64,000 bases of DNA from Acerihabitans arboris (GCF_010131535.1 NZ_WUBS01000019.1:1-64000); one strand, 5' to 3'; shown: positions 34,368 through 43,641, numbered from the stretch's first letter. Numbers and translations: made by a program. The notes: generated from the sequence alone by a model not told the origin.

Positions 34368-35720
34368 ATGTCATTTAAGGATCGTATGATCGATTCCCTG
34401 GGATCGTTCGCCACTAAATTTAATAGCTTCCGCTATATCATGGCTATCAAGGCGGCGTTTATTACCTTAATGCCGGTGATCATCGTCGGCGCGTTTTCGG
34501 TACTGATCTCCAATATGGTGCTCGACCCGGTCAACGGGCTCGCCAGTTTTAAATTCTTTGCGCCGCTGGCGACGCTCAAACCCATCATGAGCAGCATTAA
34601 CTACGCCACCCTGAATTTTTTAACCATCGGCGCGGTATTTCTTATCGGGATTGAACTGGGCCGCCTTAACGGGTCGCGCACCTTATTTCCCGGGCTGCTG
34701 GCGGTAATTTGTTTTATCGCCGTCACGCCGACCACGCTGCAATTAATGGTCGGCGACCAGATGATGGTGGTCAAGGACGTGCTGGCACGACAGTTCTCGG
34801 ATACCAAGAGCCTGTTCCTCGGCATGTTCATGGCGATTTTATCGGTGGAGGTCTATTCGCGCCTGGAAAAGGTGGATAAATTCCGCATCAAGATGCCGGA
34901 CAGCGTGCCGCCCAATGTTTCCGCCTCGTTTACCGCCCTGATACCGGCGATCATTACCGTGGTGCTGCTGGCAACCTTCGGTTTTGTTTTCCAGCGCGTC
35001 ACCGGCATGTATTTGTACGATGCGGTGTATAAAGTGGTGCAGGAGCCGCTGGAATCCGTGGTGCAAAGCCTGCCGGGAATACTGGTGCTGATGTTTGTCG
35101 CCCAGCTGTTCTGGGTAATCGGCATTCACGGCAATCAAATGATTAAACCGATTCGCGAACCTTTATTGCTCGGCGCCATTACCGTCAATATGACCGCGTT
35201 TGAACAGGGCAAGGATATTCCCAATATTATTACCATGCCTTTCTGGGATGTGTATATGAGCATCGGCGGTTCCGGTCTCACCATCGGGTTATTGATGGCG
35301 GTATTATTTACCTCTAAGCGCAAGGAAATGAAGGAAATAGCCAAATTATCCCTGGGCCCTTCGTTCTTTAATATTAACGAACCGGTGATCTTCGGCATGC
35401 CGATCATGCTTAATCCGATCCTGGCCATTCCTTTTATTATCACGCCGCTGGTAACCGGCACCATCGGCTATTTCGCCACCAGCCTGGGATTTGCCGCCAA
35501 GGCGGTGGTGATGGTGCCCTGGACCACGCCGCCGCTGATTAACGCCTGGCTATCCACCGCCGGATCGATGGGCGCGGTGGTCACCCAACTGTGCTGCATC
35601 GTGGTGTCGTTCCTGATTTACCTGCCTTTTGTGCAGGTGGCGTCACGCCGCGCGGATCAGGCGCAGATAGCGGCGGAAATGAGCGAATCTACCCGTACAG
35701 AAACCCTTAAATCATCGTGA
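34368..35720 (+). CDS. PTS lactose/cellobiose-family IIC permease
   Basis: The 450-residue membrane protein has about ten helices and matches the CelB/ChbC family: KAAFITLMPVIIVGAFSVLI, VAQLFWVIGIHGNQMIKPI, and FFNINEPVIFGMPIMLNPIL with the conserved NEP motif of the sugar site. It brings in and helps phosphorylate a beta-linked disaccharide or aryl-glucoside, and cellobiose or salicin-like sugars are likely from the linked enzyme. It is first in the operon IIC-glucosidase-IIB-GntR-GNAT. Confidence 0.92.
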   Translation: MSFKDRMIDSLGSFATKFNSFRYIMAIKAAFITLMPVIIVGAFSVLISNMVLDPVNGLASFKFFAPLATLKPIMSSINYATLNFLTIGAVFLIGIELGRLNGSRTLFPGLLAVICFIAVTPTTLQLMVGDQMMVVKDVLARQFSDTKSLFLGMFMAILSVEVYSRLEKVDKFRIKMPDSVPPNVSASFTALIPAIITVVLLATFGFVFQRVTGMYLYDAVYKVVQEPLESVVQSLPGILVLMFVAQLFWVIGIHGNQMIKPIREPLLLGAITVNMTAFEQGKDIPNIITMPFWDVYMSIGGSGLTIGLLMAVLFTSKRKEMKEIAKLSLGPSFFNINEPVIFGMPIMLNPILAIPFIITPLVTGTIGYFATSLGFAAKAVVMVPWTTPPLINAWLSTAGSMGAVVTQLCCIVVSFLIYLPFVQVASRRADQAQIAAEMSESTRTETLKSS

Positions 35721-35728
35721 GGCTGGAC

Positions 35729-37165
35729 ATGAGCAAGGTTACCATCGCCATCCCGGCGGATTTTATCCTGGGCGCCGCGGCGTCCGCCTGGCAGACCGAG
35801 GGCTGGAGCGGCAAGAAACCGGGCCAGGATTCCTATCTCGACCTCTGGTATAAACAGGATCGCCATGTATGGCATAACGGCTACGGCCCGGCGGTGGCCA
35901 CCGATTTTATCCATCGCTACGCGGAAGACGTGGCGTTGATGAAGCAGGCCGGACTGACCCATTACCGCACGTCGATTAACTGGTCGCGTTTCCTGCTGGA
36001 TTACGAACAGGTGATTGTCGACGAGGAATATGCGTCCTATATCGATAATTTTCTCGACGAGATGCTCAGGCAAGGCATTGAGCCGATGATCTGCCTGGAA
36101 CATTACGAACTGCCGGCCTATCTGCTGGAAACCTACGGCGGCTGGCAGTCAAAGCATGTGGTGGAGCTGTTTGTCGGTTACGCGGAAAAAGTGTTTGCCC
36201 GCTATGCCGGCAAGGTTAAACGCTGGTTTTCCTTTAACGAACCGATTGTGGTGCAGACCCGGGTTTACCTGGATGCCCTGCGTTATCCTTATGAACAGAA
36301 TACCGATAAATGGATGCAGTGGAATCACCATAAAATCCTCGCCACCGCCCGGCTGGTGCAGTTGTTCGAGCAGCAAGGCTACCGGCGCGACGGCGGATCC
36401 CTGGGCGTTATCCTCAATCCGGAGGTGACCTATGCCCGCTCCAGCGCGCCCCATGATCAGAAGGCGGCGCATATTTACGACCTGTTTTATAACCGGGTGT
36501 TCCTCGACCCGTTGCTGCTGGGGGTATACCCGGCGGAGCTAATCGAGCTGCTGCGCCTGCATGGCGTGGAGTGGCATTACGACGAACAGGAGCTGGATAT
36601 CATTCGCCGCTATCCGGTCCATGAGGTGGGGATTAATCTTTATTACCCCCATCGGGTGAAGGCCCCCAGCCGCCAGTGGAATGAACATACCCCGTTCCAT
36701 CCGGCTTATTATTATGAGCCGTTCGAGTTGCCCGGACGGCGGATGAATACCTCGCGCGGCTGGGAAATCAATCCCAGGATTGTCTATGACATGGCGCAGC
36801 GCATGAACCGGGATTATCCGGATATGCCCTGGTTTATCGCCGAAAACGGCATGGGCATTGAAAATGAGGCGCGTTTTAAAAACGCCGAAGGCGAGATCCA
36901 GGATGATTACCGTATCGACTTTATCGCCGAACATCTGTACTGGGCGTTAAAAGCCCGTGAGGAAGGCGCGCGCTGCCTGGGTTATATGCTGTGGGCGTTT
37001 ACCGATAACGTGTCGCCGATGAACGCCTTTAAAAATCGCTATGGGCTGATTGAAATCGATTTGCAGCAGCAGCTGCGCCGGCAGCCGAAAAAATCCGCCG
37101 CCTGGTTCGCCCGCTTAAGCGCCGCCCGCACCCTGGCGTTAACGCTGGATGATGAAGATAAATAA
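35729..37165 (+). CDS. 6-phospho-beta-glucosidase, glycoside hydrolase family 1
   Basis: The 478-residue GH1 enzyme has the acid/base glutamate in SFNEPIV (Glu171) and the nucleophile in FIAENGMG (Glu372). The C-terminal LGYMLWAFTDNVSP and KNRYGLIEIDL are typical of GH1. It should split the phosphorylated disaccharide delivered by the linked PTS into glucose-6-phosphate and an aglycone or glucose. The start is ATG 35729, with GAGG six bases upstream, nine bases after the IIC stop. The linked PTS makes the phospho-specific role likely. Confidence 0.9.
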   Translation: MSKVTIAIPADFILGAAASAWQTEGWSGKKPGQDSYLDLWYKQDRHVWHNGYGPAVATDFIHRYAEDVALMKQAGLTHYRTSINWSRFLLDYEQVIVDEEYASYIDNFLDEMLRQGIEPMICLEHYELPAYLLETYGGWQSKHVVELFVGYAEKVFARYAGKVKRWFSFNEPIVVQTRVYLDALRYPYEQNTDKWMQWNHHKILATARLVQLFEQQGYRRDGGSLGVILNPEVTYARSSAPHDQKAAHIYDLFYNRVFLDPLLLGVYPAELIELLRLHGVEWHYDEQELDIIRRYPVHEVGINLYYPHRVKAPSRQWNEHTPFHPAYYYEPFELPGRRMNTSRGWEINPRIVYDMAQRMNRDYPDMPWFIAENGMGIENEARFKNAEGEIQDDYRIDFIAEHLYWALKAREEGARCLGYMLWAFTDNVSPMNAFKNRYGLIEIDLQQQLRRQPKKSAAWFARLSAARTLALTLDDEDK

Positions 37166-37176
37166 GAGGAATACCT

Positions 37177-37494
37177 ATGAAACGTATTGTCCTGGCCTGT
37201 TCCGCGGGCATGTCCACGTCGCTGGTGGTGACCAAAATGGAAAAGGAGGCGGCCAGCCGGTCGCTGGAATATATGATCTACGCCATTCCCGAACAGAACC
37301 TGCGCGATGAGCTGCAGACCTTTGGTAATGATATCCTGGTGGTGCTGCTGGGGCCGCAGGTGCGTTTTAAGCTGGCGGAGAACAAAAAGCTCACCGATGA
37401 GTACCAGATCCCCATCGCGGTAATCGATTCGGTGGCCTATGGAACTTTAAACGGCGCAAAAGTACTGGATCAGGCCCTGGGTTTGTTACACTAA
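37177..37494 (+). CDS. PTS lactose/cellobiose-family IIB component
   Basis: The 105-residue protein begins MKRIVLACSAGMSTSLVV, with the phosphocysteine Cys8 and its P-loop of the cellobiose IIB family, and continues with a flavodoxin-like fold. It takes phosphate from IIA and hands it to the sugar during transport by IIC. The gene follows the glucosidase by 12 bases in the same operon. Confidence 0.92.
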   Translation: MKRIVLACSAGMSTSLVVTKMEKEAASRSLEYMIYAIPEQNLRDELQTFGNDILVVLLGPQVRFKLAENKKLTDEYQIPIAVIDSVAYGTLNGAKVLDQALGLLH

Positions 37495-37596
37495 CCCGCG
37501 CGACGACAGGCGACACGTTGCCGTCAAGCCTGTCGCCCTGTTGCGGGCATGTCGTGGTTGAGGTTACGCGTTAACGGGCGAGGGGAAGAAGGTGTG

Positions 37597-38355
37597 ATGT
37601 TGCAGGAAAAAAAACAGTATCAGGAAATTGGCCGGGACCTGCGGCAAAAGATCCAATCTGGTCATTACCCGGTCGGTACGCGTCTGCCCCCCGAACGTAA
37701 TATCGCGGAAACCTACGGCGTCAGCCGCACCATTATCCGCGAGGCCCTGCTGATGCTGGAACTGGAGGGCGTGGTGGATATCCGCCAGGGATCCGGCGTG
37801 TATGTGATGCGCATCCCGGGCGGCGATGCCGAACAGGATCCGCGTTGCCTTGAAAGTGAAGTGGGGCCGTTCGAACTGCTGCAGGCCCGCCAACTGCTGG
37901 AGAGCAATATCGCCGCGTTTGCCGCCAAGATGGCCACAAAAATGGACATTGAAAACCTGCGCCGTTCGCTGGAACAGGAGCAGCGCGATATCATCACCAA
38001 CGAGCGCAGCGTGAACAATGATAAGCTGTTTCACGAACTGATTGCCGGGGCAACGCAAAACCAGATGCTGCTGGAAACGGTAAAATCCATCTGGCTGCGG
38101 CAGGAATCCAGCGCGCTATGGCAACAGCTTTACAGCCATATCGATACGCGTTCCCTGCGGCTGCGCTGGCTGGCGGATCACCAGAATATCCTGGTGGCCC
38201 TGCGCCGGCGGGATGTGATGGGCTCCTATCAGTGCATGTGGCAGCATATGGAAAGCGTCAAAAATACCCTGATGGAAATTTCCGATGCCGATGCGCCGGA
38301 ATTTGACGGTTTCCTGTTTGAATCGGTACCGATTTTCCAGGGTAAGCTGGTCTGA
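37597..38355 (+). CDS. GntR/FadR-family regulator of the PTS operon
   Basis: The 252-residue protein has a GntR winged helix (PVGTRLPPERNIAETYGVSR near 28-47, TIIREALLMLELEGVVDIRQ) and an all-helical FCD ligand domain (HELIAGATQNQMLLETVKSI and HQNILVALRRRDV with metal-site histidines). FadR-type regulators of this kind control sugar and sugar-acid genes. It lies in the operon it probably regulates; three TTGG-N4-CCAA sites sit in the promoter region. The start at 37597 has AGAAGG upstream. Confidence 0.87.
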   Translation: MLQEKKQYQEIGRDLRQKIQSGHYPVGTRLPPERNIAETYGVSRTIIREALLMLELEGVVDIRQGSGVYVMRIPGGDAEQDPRCLESEVGPFELLQARQLLESNIAAFAAKMATKMDIENLRRSLEQEQRDIITNERSVNNDKLFHELIAGATQNQMLLETVKSIWLRQESSALWQQLYSHIDTRSLRLRWLADHQNILVALRRRDVMGSYQCMWQHMESVKNTLMEISDADAPEFDGFLFESVPIFQGKLV

Positions 38356-38819
38356 TGCCGATAGTGATTGCCCCATTGGTAGACCATGCCCGGCATAAGG
38401 AACTGGTGATTGACTGGTTATGGCGCGCGTTCGGCAACGGCGCCGGCCGCGGTTTTTACGCCGCCATCGTCGGCAGCAGCCTGAGGCGGGAAGGCTTGCC
38501 CATCACTTTTATCGCCCTCGACGGCGACCGGCCGGTGGGCACCGTGGGACTATGGCGCTGCGATTTGTTAAGCCGCCAGGATCTGACCCCCTGGCTGGCG
38601 GCGCTGTATGTGGATACCGACTACCGGGGCCAGGGTTTGGGACGGCGGTTGCAAGCCTTTGTGCGGGACTTCAGCCGGCGCGCCGGTTTTGCCAATCTCT
38701 ATTTATACGCCACCTTCACCGGCTATTATGAACGTCACGGCTGGGAGCCGATCGGCGTCGGCGTCGAATATCCCGATATGCCGGTGCATATTTATCAATC
38801 GCGGGCGGATGCGCGGTAA
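38355..38819 (+). CDS. GNAT-family N-acetyltransferase
   Basis: The 154-residue protein has the GNAT core with the acetyl-CoA loop YRGQGLGRRLQAF (about 96-108) and ends YYERHGWEPIG. Its ATG overlaps the stop of the GntR gene (TGATG), so it is the last gene of the PTS operon by translational coupling. The substrate is unknown. It converges on galR with nine bases between stops. Confidence 0.8.
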   Translation: MPIVIAPLVDHARHKELVIDWLWRAFGNGAGRGFYAAIVGSSLRREGLPITFIALDGDRPVGTVGLWRCDLLSRQDLTPWLAALYVDTDYRGQGLGRRLQAFVRDFSRRAGFANLYLYATFTGYYERHGWEPIGVGVEYPDMPVHIYQSRADAR

Positions 38820-38827
38820 ATCACGCT

Positions 38828-39829
38828 TTACGGCGGCGGCGCTACCGAGTGACGCCGCACCAGGGTAGGACTGAAGGTATTGGTCACCTCCGGCAGCGGA
38901 TCCCCGTTTGCCAGCGCCAGCGCCAGCTGCGCCGCCTGGGTGGCCATCGCCACCACCGGATAACGGATGGTGGTCAGGCGCGGGCGCAGGTAACGGGAAA
39001 TCAGCACATCGTCAAAGCCCACCAGCGACATTTCTTCCGGCACGTCGATACCGTTATCGCTTAATACCGCCAGCGCGCCGGCGGCCATCGAATCGTTGTA
39101 ACAGGCAATGGCGGTAAAATTCCGCCCGCGCCCCAACAGGCTGGTAATGGCCTGTTCGCCCCCCACCTCGTCGGGTTCGCCGTAGGCGATAAGCTTTTCA
39201 TCCAGCTCGATATTATGATCCTTCAGCGCATCCAGATATCCCTGCAGCCGATCGGTGCTGTCGGAAATGGGGTGGCTGGAGCAGATAAACGCAATGCGCC
39301 GGTGTCCCTGCTGGATCAGATGGCGGGTCGCCAGCCAGGCGCCGTAACGATCGTCAAGGGCCACGCAGCGGCTGGCGTACGCGGGCAAAATGCGGTTGAT
39401 CAGCACCATGCCCGGAATATGCGCCATCAGGGCGTTAAGCTCCTCTTCCGGGATCATCTGCGCATGCACCACCAGCGCGGCGCAGCGGTGGCGGATTAAC
39501 TGCTCGATGGCCTGCCGCTCCTGTTCCAGGATATGGTAGCCGTTGCCTATCAGGAGAAAATTGCCGGTGCGGTAGGCCACCTGCTCCACCGCCTTAACCA
39601 TGGCGCCGAAAAACGGATCGGACACGTCCGACACAATCAGTCCCACCGTTTCGGTGGATTGCTGCGCCAACGCCCGGGCATTGGCGTTGGGGTGATATTG
39701 CAATTCCTCCATGGCGCCAAGCACCGCCTGGCGCGAGTTATCGCTGGCTTTCGGTGAATTATTGATAACGCGTGAGACGGTGGCGACAGATACGCCCGCC
39801 AGTTTAGCTACATCCTTAATGGTGGCCAT
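38828..39829 (-). CDS. galR: GalR, galactose operon repressor
   Basis: The 333-residue LacI-family protein matches E. coli GalR along its length, from MATIKDVAKLAGVSVATVSR (helix-turn-helix and hinge RALAQQSTETVG) through VSDPFFGAMVKAVEQVAYRT to TNTFSPTLVRRHSV. It represses gal genes without D-galactose and also loops DNA with HU. Its own operator-like site lies 21 bases upstream (39850-39865). It borders bisC on one side and the GNAT gene on the other. Confidence 0.95.
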   Translation of the reverse strand: MATIKDVAKLAGVSVATVSRVINNSPKASDNSRQAVLGAMEELQYHPNANARALAQQSTETVGLIVSDVSDPFFGAMVKAVEQVAYRTGNFLLIGNGYHILEQERQAIEQLIRHRCAALVVHAQMIPEEELNALMAHIPGMVLINRILPAYASRCVALDDRYGAWLATRHLIQQGHRRIAFICSSHPISDSTDRLQGYLDALKDHNIELDEKLIAYGEPDEVGGEQAITSLLGRGRNFTAIACYNDSMAAGALAVLSDNGIDVPEEMSLVGFDDVLISRYLRPRLTTIRYPVVAMATQAAQLALALANGDPLPEVTNTFSPTLVRRHSVAPPP

Positions 39830-39849
39830 ATCGCTTGCTAGCTCTCGTA

Positions 39850-39865
39850 GGGTAATCGTTTACAT
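39850..39865. promoter_or_regulatory. GalR/GalS-type operator upstream of galR
   Basis: On the minus strand ATGTAAACGATTACCC matches the Gal operator consensus GTGNAANCGNTTNCAC in all but two of the defined positions. It lies 21 to 36 bases before the galR start, which suggests autoregulation. Confidence 0.65.
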
Positions 39866-40033
39866 TTATCAGTTTTACGGAAAAAACCCGTCGATGCAAG
39901 GTGTTGGCGCACACCTTTGACGATCGGTACGGTATAAATGAAAATTAGCGCCGCAAAGAGACTTTCGTGCTTTGTCGCGGTCGGGCAAATGATGTTATTT
40001 TTATGTTTCAATTCCTGACAAGACAGAGACTGC

Positions 40034-42301
40034 ATGACCATTTCACGTTTTCCTCAATTGGCCCACTGGGGGGCGTTTACGGCGGTGGTCGAGGACGGCA
40101 GGTTAATCCGCTGCGAGCCATTCGCCGGTGACCCGGACCCGTCGCCGATGCTGGATTCCATCGCGCCGATGCTCTATTCGGACCGGCGTATCCGCAAACC
40201 GGCGGTGCGCCGCTCCTGGCTGCAGAAACGGGAACACAGCGACGGCGCGCTGCGCGGGCGCGAAGACTTCGTCGAGGTTGAGTGGGATGTGGCGCTGGAT
40301 CTGATTGCCGACGAAAACCGGCGGGTACGCGACCGCTACGGCGCGTCCGGCATATTTACCGGCTCTTACGGCTGGTCCTCCGCAGGAAGGGTGCATCATG
40401 CCCGCTCGCTGGTCAGGCGTTTTCATTTTGCCGGCGGCGGGGCGGTGGACCAGGCGGGCAACTATAGCTGGGGCGCCGCGCAGTTTTTCCTGCCCCATAT
40501 TATCGGCACCTTTAGTCCGTTAACCGGCCGGGTCACCGCATGGCCAAGCGTTATCGCACACTGTGAACTGTTTATCGCCTTTGGCGGCCTGGCGCTGAAA
40601 AACGCCCAGGTCTCTTCCGGCGGCGCCGCCGAGCATACGCTTAAGCCGTGGCTTGAACAGTTGGCCGCCAAGGGTACGCCGGTCATTAATATCAGCCCGA
40701 CCCGTGATGATTGTCCCGGTTTCCTGCAGGCGGAATGGATCCCTATCCGGCCGAATACCGATGTGGCGCTGATGCTGGCCCTGGCCTATGAAATCCAGCG
40801 GCACGGCGCGCAGAATGACGCTTTCCTGGCCGGATATTGCGTCGGCTATGAACAACTGGCGGGTTATCTGCGCGGCCAGGGGGACGGCATTGCCAAAACG
40901 CCGGCCTGGGCCGGCGCCATTACCGGCATACCGGAGGAGCGCATTAAACGCCTGGCGCGGCAGCTTGTCGGCGTGCGCAGTTTTATGACCTGTTCTTATG
41001 CCGTCCAGCGGGCGCACCGGGGCGAACAGCCCTATTGGATGGTGATCGCCTTGTCCGCCATGCTGGGGCAGATAGGCCTGCCGGGCGGCGGTTTTGCCTT
41101 TGGCCACGGCTCGATGAACGGCGTCGGCAATCCCCGGCTGGACGCCCAGGCGCCGACCCTGCCGCTCGGGCCGAATGCCGCCGCCGCGCTGACCATTCCG
41201 GTAGCCCGTATCGCCGATATGCTGCTCTGTCCGGGTGGGGAATACACTTTCCAGGGCGAGGCGCGGCGCTACCCTGACATCCATATGATCCACTGGGCGG
41301 GCGGCAATCCCTTCCATCATCATCAGCAGCTTAACCGGCTGCTGGAGGGCTGGAGCAAACCCGACACCGTGGTGGTGCAGGATATCTGGTGGACGCCGGC
41401 GGCAAAACTGGCGGATATCGTCCTGCCGGTGACCACCTCCCTCGAGCGCAACGATATCGGCGGTTCCTCGCGCGACAGCTACGTGCTGGCCATGCATCAG
41501 GCCGTGGCGCCGCTGCATCAGGCGCGTAACGATATTGATATTTTCGCCGACCTGGCTGAGCGCCTGGGCTATCGCGAGGCGTTTACCGAAGGGCGGGGCG
41601 AGCGGGACTGGATTGAACATCTTTTCCGCCAAAGCGCGCAGTCCCACGCCCGCGCCGGGCATGAATGGCCGTCGTTCGCGCAATTCTGGCGGGAAGGCCA
41701 TATCAAGGTGCCCGCGCCCGCGCGGGATTTTATCCTGCTGGGCGATTTTCGCCGCGACCCCGCGGCCCATCCGCTTAAAACGCCGAGCGGGCGCATCGAG
41801 CTGTTCAGCACCACTATTGCCGGCTTCGACTATGCCGATTTTGCCCCGCATCCGCAGTGGCGACCGCCGGTGGAATGGCTGGGCAGCGCGCTGGCCGCAA
41901 CTTATCCGCTGCACCTGATTTCGCTGCAGCCCAAGGATCGGCTGCACAGCCAGCTTGACCCCGCGCCGCTGGCGCAGGGCAATAAAACCGCCGGCAAGGA
42001 AACGCTTTATATCCATCCCGAGGATGCCCGCCGGCGCGACATCGCCGACGGCGAGCTGGTGGAGGTGCATAACCAGCGCGGCCGGATCCTGGCGGGCGCC
42101 AGGCATGATGACGGCGTGGCGCCCGGGGTTATCTACATGGCGACCGGATCCTGGTTTACGCCGGGCTGGCAAGGCGACCAGGCCGGTATTGAACAGTCCG
42201 GCAATCCCAATGTACTGACCCTGGATATCGGCACCTCGCCGCTGACCCAGGGGCCGAACGCCATGAGTTGCCTGGTGGAGGTGCGTAAGCTGCGTACCTG
42301 A
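40034..42301 (+). CDS. bisC: Biotin sulfoxide reductase-type molybdoenzyme
   Basis: The 755-residue molybdopterin oxidoreductase belongs to the DMSO-reductase family and is near E. coli BisC (777 aa) in length. It lacks an N-terminal Tat signal, so it is cytoplasmic. TGSYGWSSAGRVHHA holds the likely molybdenum serine (about Ser116). PALQ-like cofactor blocks include HWAGGNPFHHHQQLNRL and NKTAGKETLYIHPEDA, and the C-terminal part has the Molydop_binding fold. It reduces biotin or methionine sulfoxide. It is divergent from galR. Confidence 0.88.
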   Translation: MTISRFPQLAHWGAFTAVVEDGRLIRCEPFAGDPDPSPMLDSIAPMLYSDRRIRKPAVRRSWLQKREHSDGALRGREDFVEVEWDVALDLIADENRRVRDRYGASGIFTGSYGWSSAGRVHHARSLVRRFHFAGGGAVDQAGNYSWGAAQFFLPHIIGTFSPLTGRVTAWPSVIAHCELFIAFGGLALKNAQVSSGGAAEHTLKPWLEQLAAKGTPVINISPTRDDCPGFLQAEWIPIRPNTDVALMLALAYEIQRHGAQNDAFLAGYCVGYEQLAGYLRGQGDGIAKTPAWAGAITGIPEERIKRLARQLVGVRSFMTCSYAVQRAHRGEQPYWMVIALSAMLGQIGLPGGGFAFGHGSMNGVGNPRLDAQAPTLPLGPNAAAALTIPVARIADMLLCPGGEYTFQGEARRYPDIHMIHWAGGNPFHHHQQLNRLLEGWSKPDTVVVQDIWWTPAAKLADIVLPVTTSLERNDIGGSSRDSYVLAMHQAVAPLHQARNDIDIFADLAERLGYREAFTEGRGERDWIEHLFRQSAQSHARAGHEWPSFAQFWREGHIKVPAPARDFILLGDFRRDPAAHPLKTPSGRIELFSTTIAGFDYADFAPHPQWRPPVEWLGSALAATYPLHLISLQPKDRLHSQLDPAPLAQGNKTAGKETLYIHPEDARRRDIADGELVEVHNQRGRILAGARHDDGVAPGVIYMATGSWFTPGWQGDQAGIEQSGNPNVLTLDIGTSPLTQGPNAMSCLVEVRKLRT

Positions 42302-42423
42302 TGGCCATAACCAGGTGGCGCGGAATCAATCATGGGGTAAAATTTACAGTTGGTTTCATTTCGAGCGGTAATCTTGCGATTATGCGGTAGTTTAATCAGG
42401 TTGCGGGCTATAGAGTAGGTACT

Positions 42424-42516
42424 CCCAGAGGTATTGATTGGTGAGAAATCAACATACTCTGTATGTTGAAACCATTTCAGTTGCACCAACCTACGCGGAT
42501 GCGTAGGTTTTTTTTT
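42424..42516 (+). ncRNA. omrA: OmrA small regulatory RNA
   Basis: The transcript begins CCCAGAGGTATTGATTGGTG and ends with TTGCACCAACC before a GC hairpin, exactly the conserved ends of E. coli OmrA, and lies between galR and aas as there. The 5' end is the seed that pairs with ompT, cirA, csgD and ompR mRNAs; the sRNA is Hfq-bound and made under OmpR control. The middle differs from both OmrA and OmrB. Only one copy is present here (E. coli has two in tandem). A -10-like TATAGA lies at 42409-42414. Confidence 0.93.
42489..42516 (+). terminator. Terminator of omrA
   Basis: ACCTACGC and GCGTAGGT form a perfect 8-bp stem with a four-base loop (42489-42508), followed by a run of nine T (42508-42516). 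It is the 3' end of the sRNA. Confidence 0.95.
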
Positions 42517-42681
42517 GCCCGCGATGTTTACCTCCCCGCCGCTTGAATTGCACAAAGCCACATTCCGTCTTTTCTATTTCAGGTTAAAATTTGCGGCCAA
42601 CACCCCCTTTGCAGTAGTTTAGGCGACACGCCCCTGAAGGATTGGCTTTAGGATGACGTATTAAAAACTATAAAGAGAACC

Positions 42682-42888
42682 ATGATGCGCCTGCCCCTTT
42701 CTTGCCTGCTGTTTTCGCCGGCGTTGCCCGCCGGCTGCTTTGTCCGCGCCGATCTGGCGGCAGCCGGACCGGCACGACCGTCGCCGGTCCAGGGGCATAT
42801 GTCGATTCGCAACGCCATTGAGTCAGCCATACGGGCCACGCCGCTTTATAGGCAGGGCGATACCATCATCGTGGCCAAAAAACCGTAA
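42682..42888 (+). CDS. Short possible lipoprotein, unknown
   Basis: A 68-codon ORF starts MMRLPLSCLLFSPALPAGCF. The LPAGC at about 15-19 resembles a lipobox, so it could be a small lipoprotein, but the hydrophobic part is short. The C-terminal half (IRNAIESAIRATPLYRQGDTI) is helical and unfamiliar. A weak ribosome binding site (AAAGAGA) is present. It could also be non-coding or part of a decayed gene. Confidence 0.4.
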   Translation: MMRLPLSCLLFSPALPAGCFVRADLAAAGPARPSPVQGHMSIRNAIESAIRATPLYRQGDTIIVAKKP

Positions 42889-42921
42889 TATTCACCGATT
42901 ACCGGGCGAGAGGATAAAAAC

Positions 42922-43641
42922 ATGCAACAGGCACCTCTGGTAAATGAGTACCACCAGCCTATTGGCGCGGGGCTACCGGATTGGCAGCCCCGGCCGTTAC
43001 CGCAAAAAATCTCCCTTGCCGGCCGGTTCTGCCGCCTGGAACCGCTGGCAATCGGCCATAGTCCGGCGTTGTTCAGCGCCTGGCACAGCATTGGCGACGA
43101 GCGCGACTGGACCTATTTTTCCAGCCGTCGCCCGGCAAGCGCCGCCGCGTGCGATGCCCTGGTTGCCGCCAACGCGGCCAGCGCGGACCCGTTGCATTAC
43201 GCGGTCATCGACCAGGCGACCGGCAAGGCGGTAGGCTCGGTGGCGTTGATGCGCATCGACCCGGTCAACGGCGTGCTGGAAATCGGCTGGGTCAACTGGT
43301 CGCCGCTGATGAAACGCTCCGCCTGCGGCACCGAGGCGATTACCCTGCTGCTAAGCTATATCTTCGACACCCTGGGTTACCGGCGCTGCGAATGGAAATG
43401 CCATAGTCTAAACCTGGCCTCCAACCAGGCTGCCAGGCGGCTGGGCTTCCAGTACGAGGGCACCTTCCGCCAGGCGGTGGTGTCCAAAGGCCATAATCGC
43501 GATACCTGCTGGTACTCCATTATCGATGGCGAATGGCCTGCCGTCGGCCGGGCGCTGCGAGCCTGGCTGGATAAAGATAATTTTAGCGCCGGGGGCGGGC
43601 AAAAACGGCCGCTGGCGGACTTCAGGTCCGCAAACCTATAA
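42922..43641 (+). CDS. GNAT-family acetyltransferase (RimJ/RimL-like)
   Basis: The 239-residue protein belongs to the Acetyltransf_3 type: FCRLEPLAIGHSPALFSAW, VGSVALMRIDPVNGVLEIGW and CHSLNLASNQAARRLGFQYE. Such enzymes acetylate ribosomal proteins or other amines; the substrate is unknown. It precedes aas by nine bases on the same strand, so the two could be cotranscribed. Confidence 0.8.
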   Translation: MQQAPLVNEYHQPIGAGLPDWQPRPLPQKISLAGRFCRLEPLAIGHSPALFSAWHSIGDERDWTYFSSRRPASAAACDALVAANAASADPLHYAVIDQATGKAVGSVALMRIDPVNGVLEIGWVNWSPLMKRSACGTEAITLLLSYIFDTLGYRRCEWKCHSLNLASNQAARRLGFQYEGTFRQAVVSKGHNRDTCWYSIIDGEWPAVGRALRAWLDKDNFSAGGGQKRPLADFRSANL

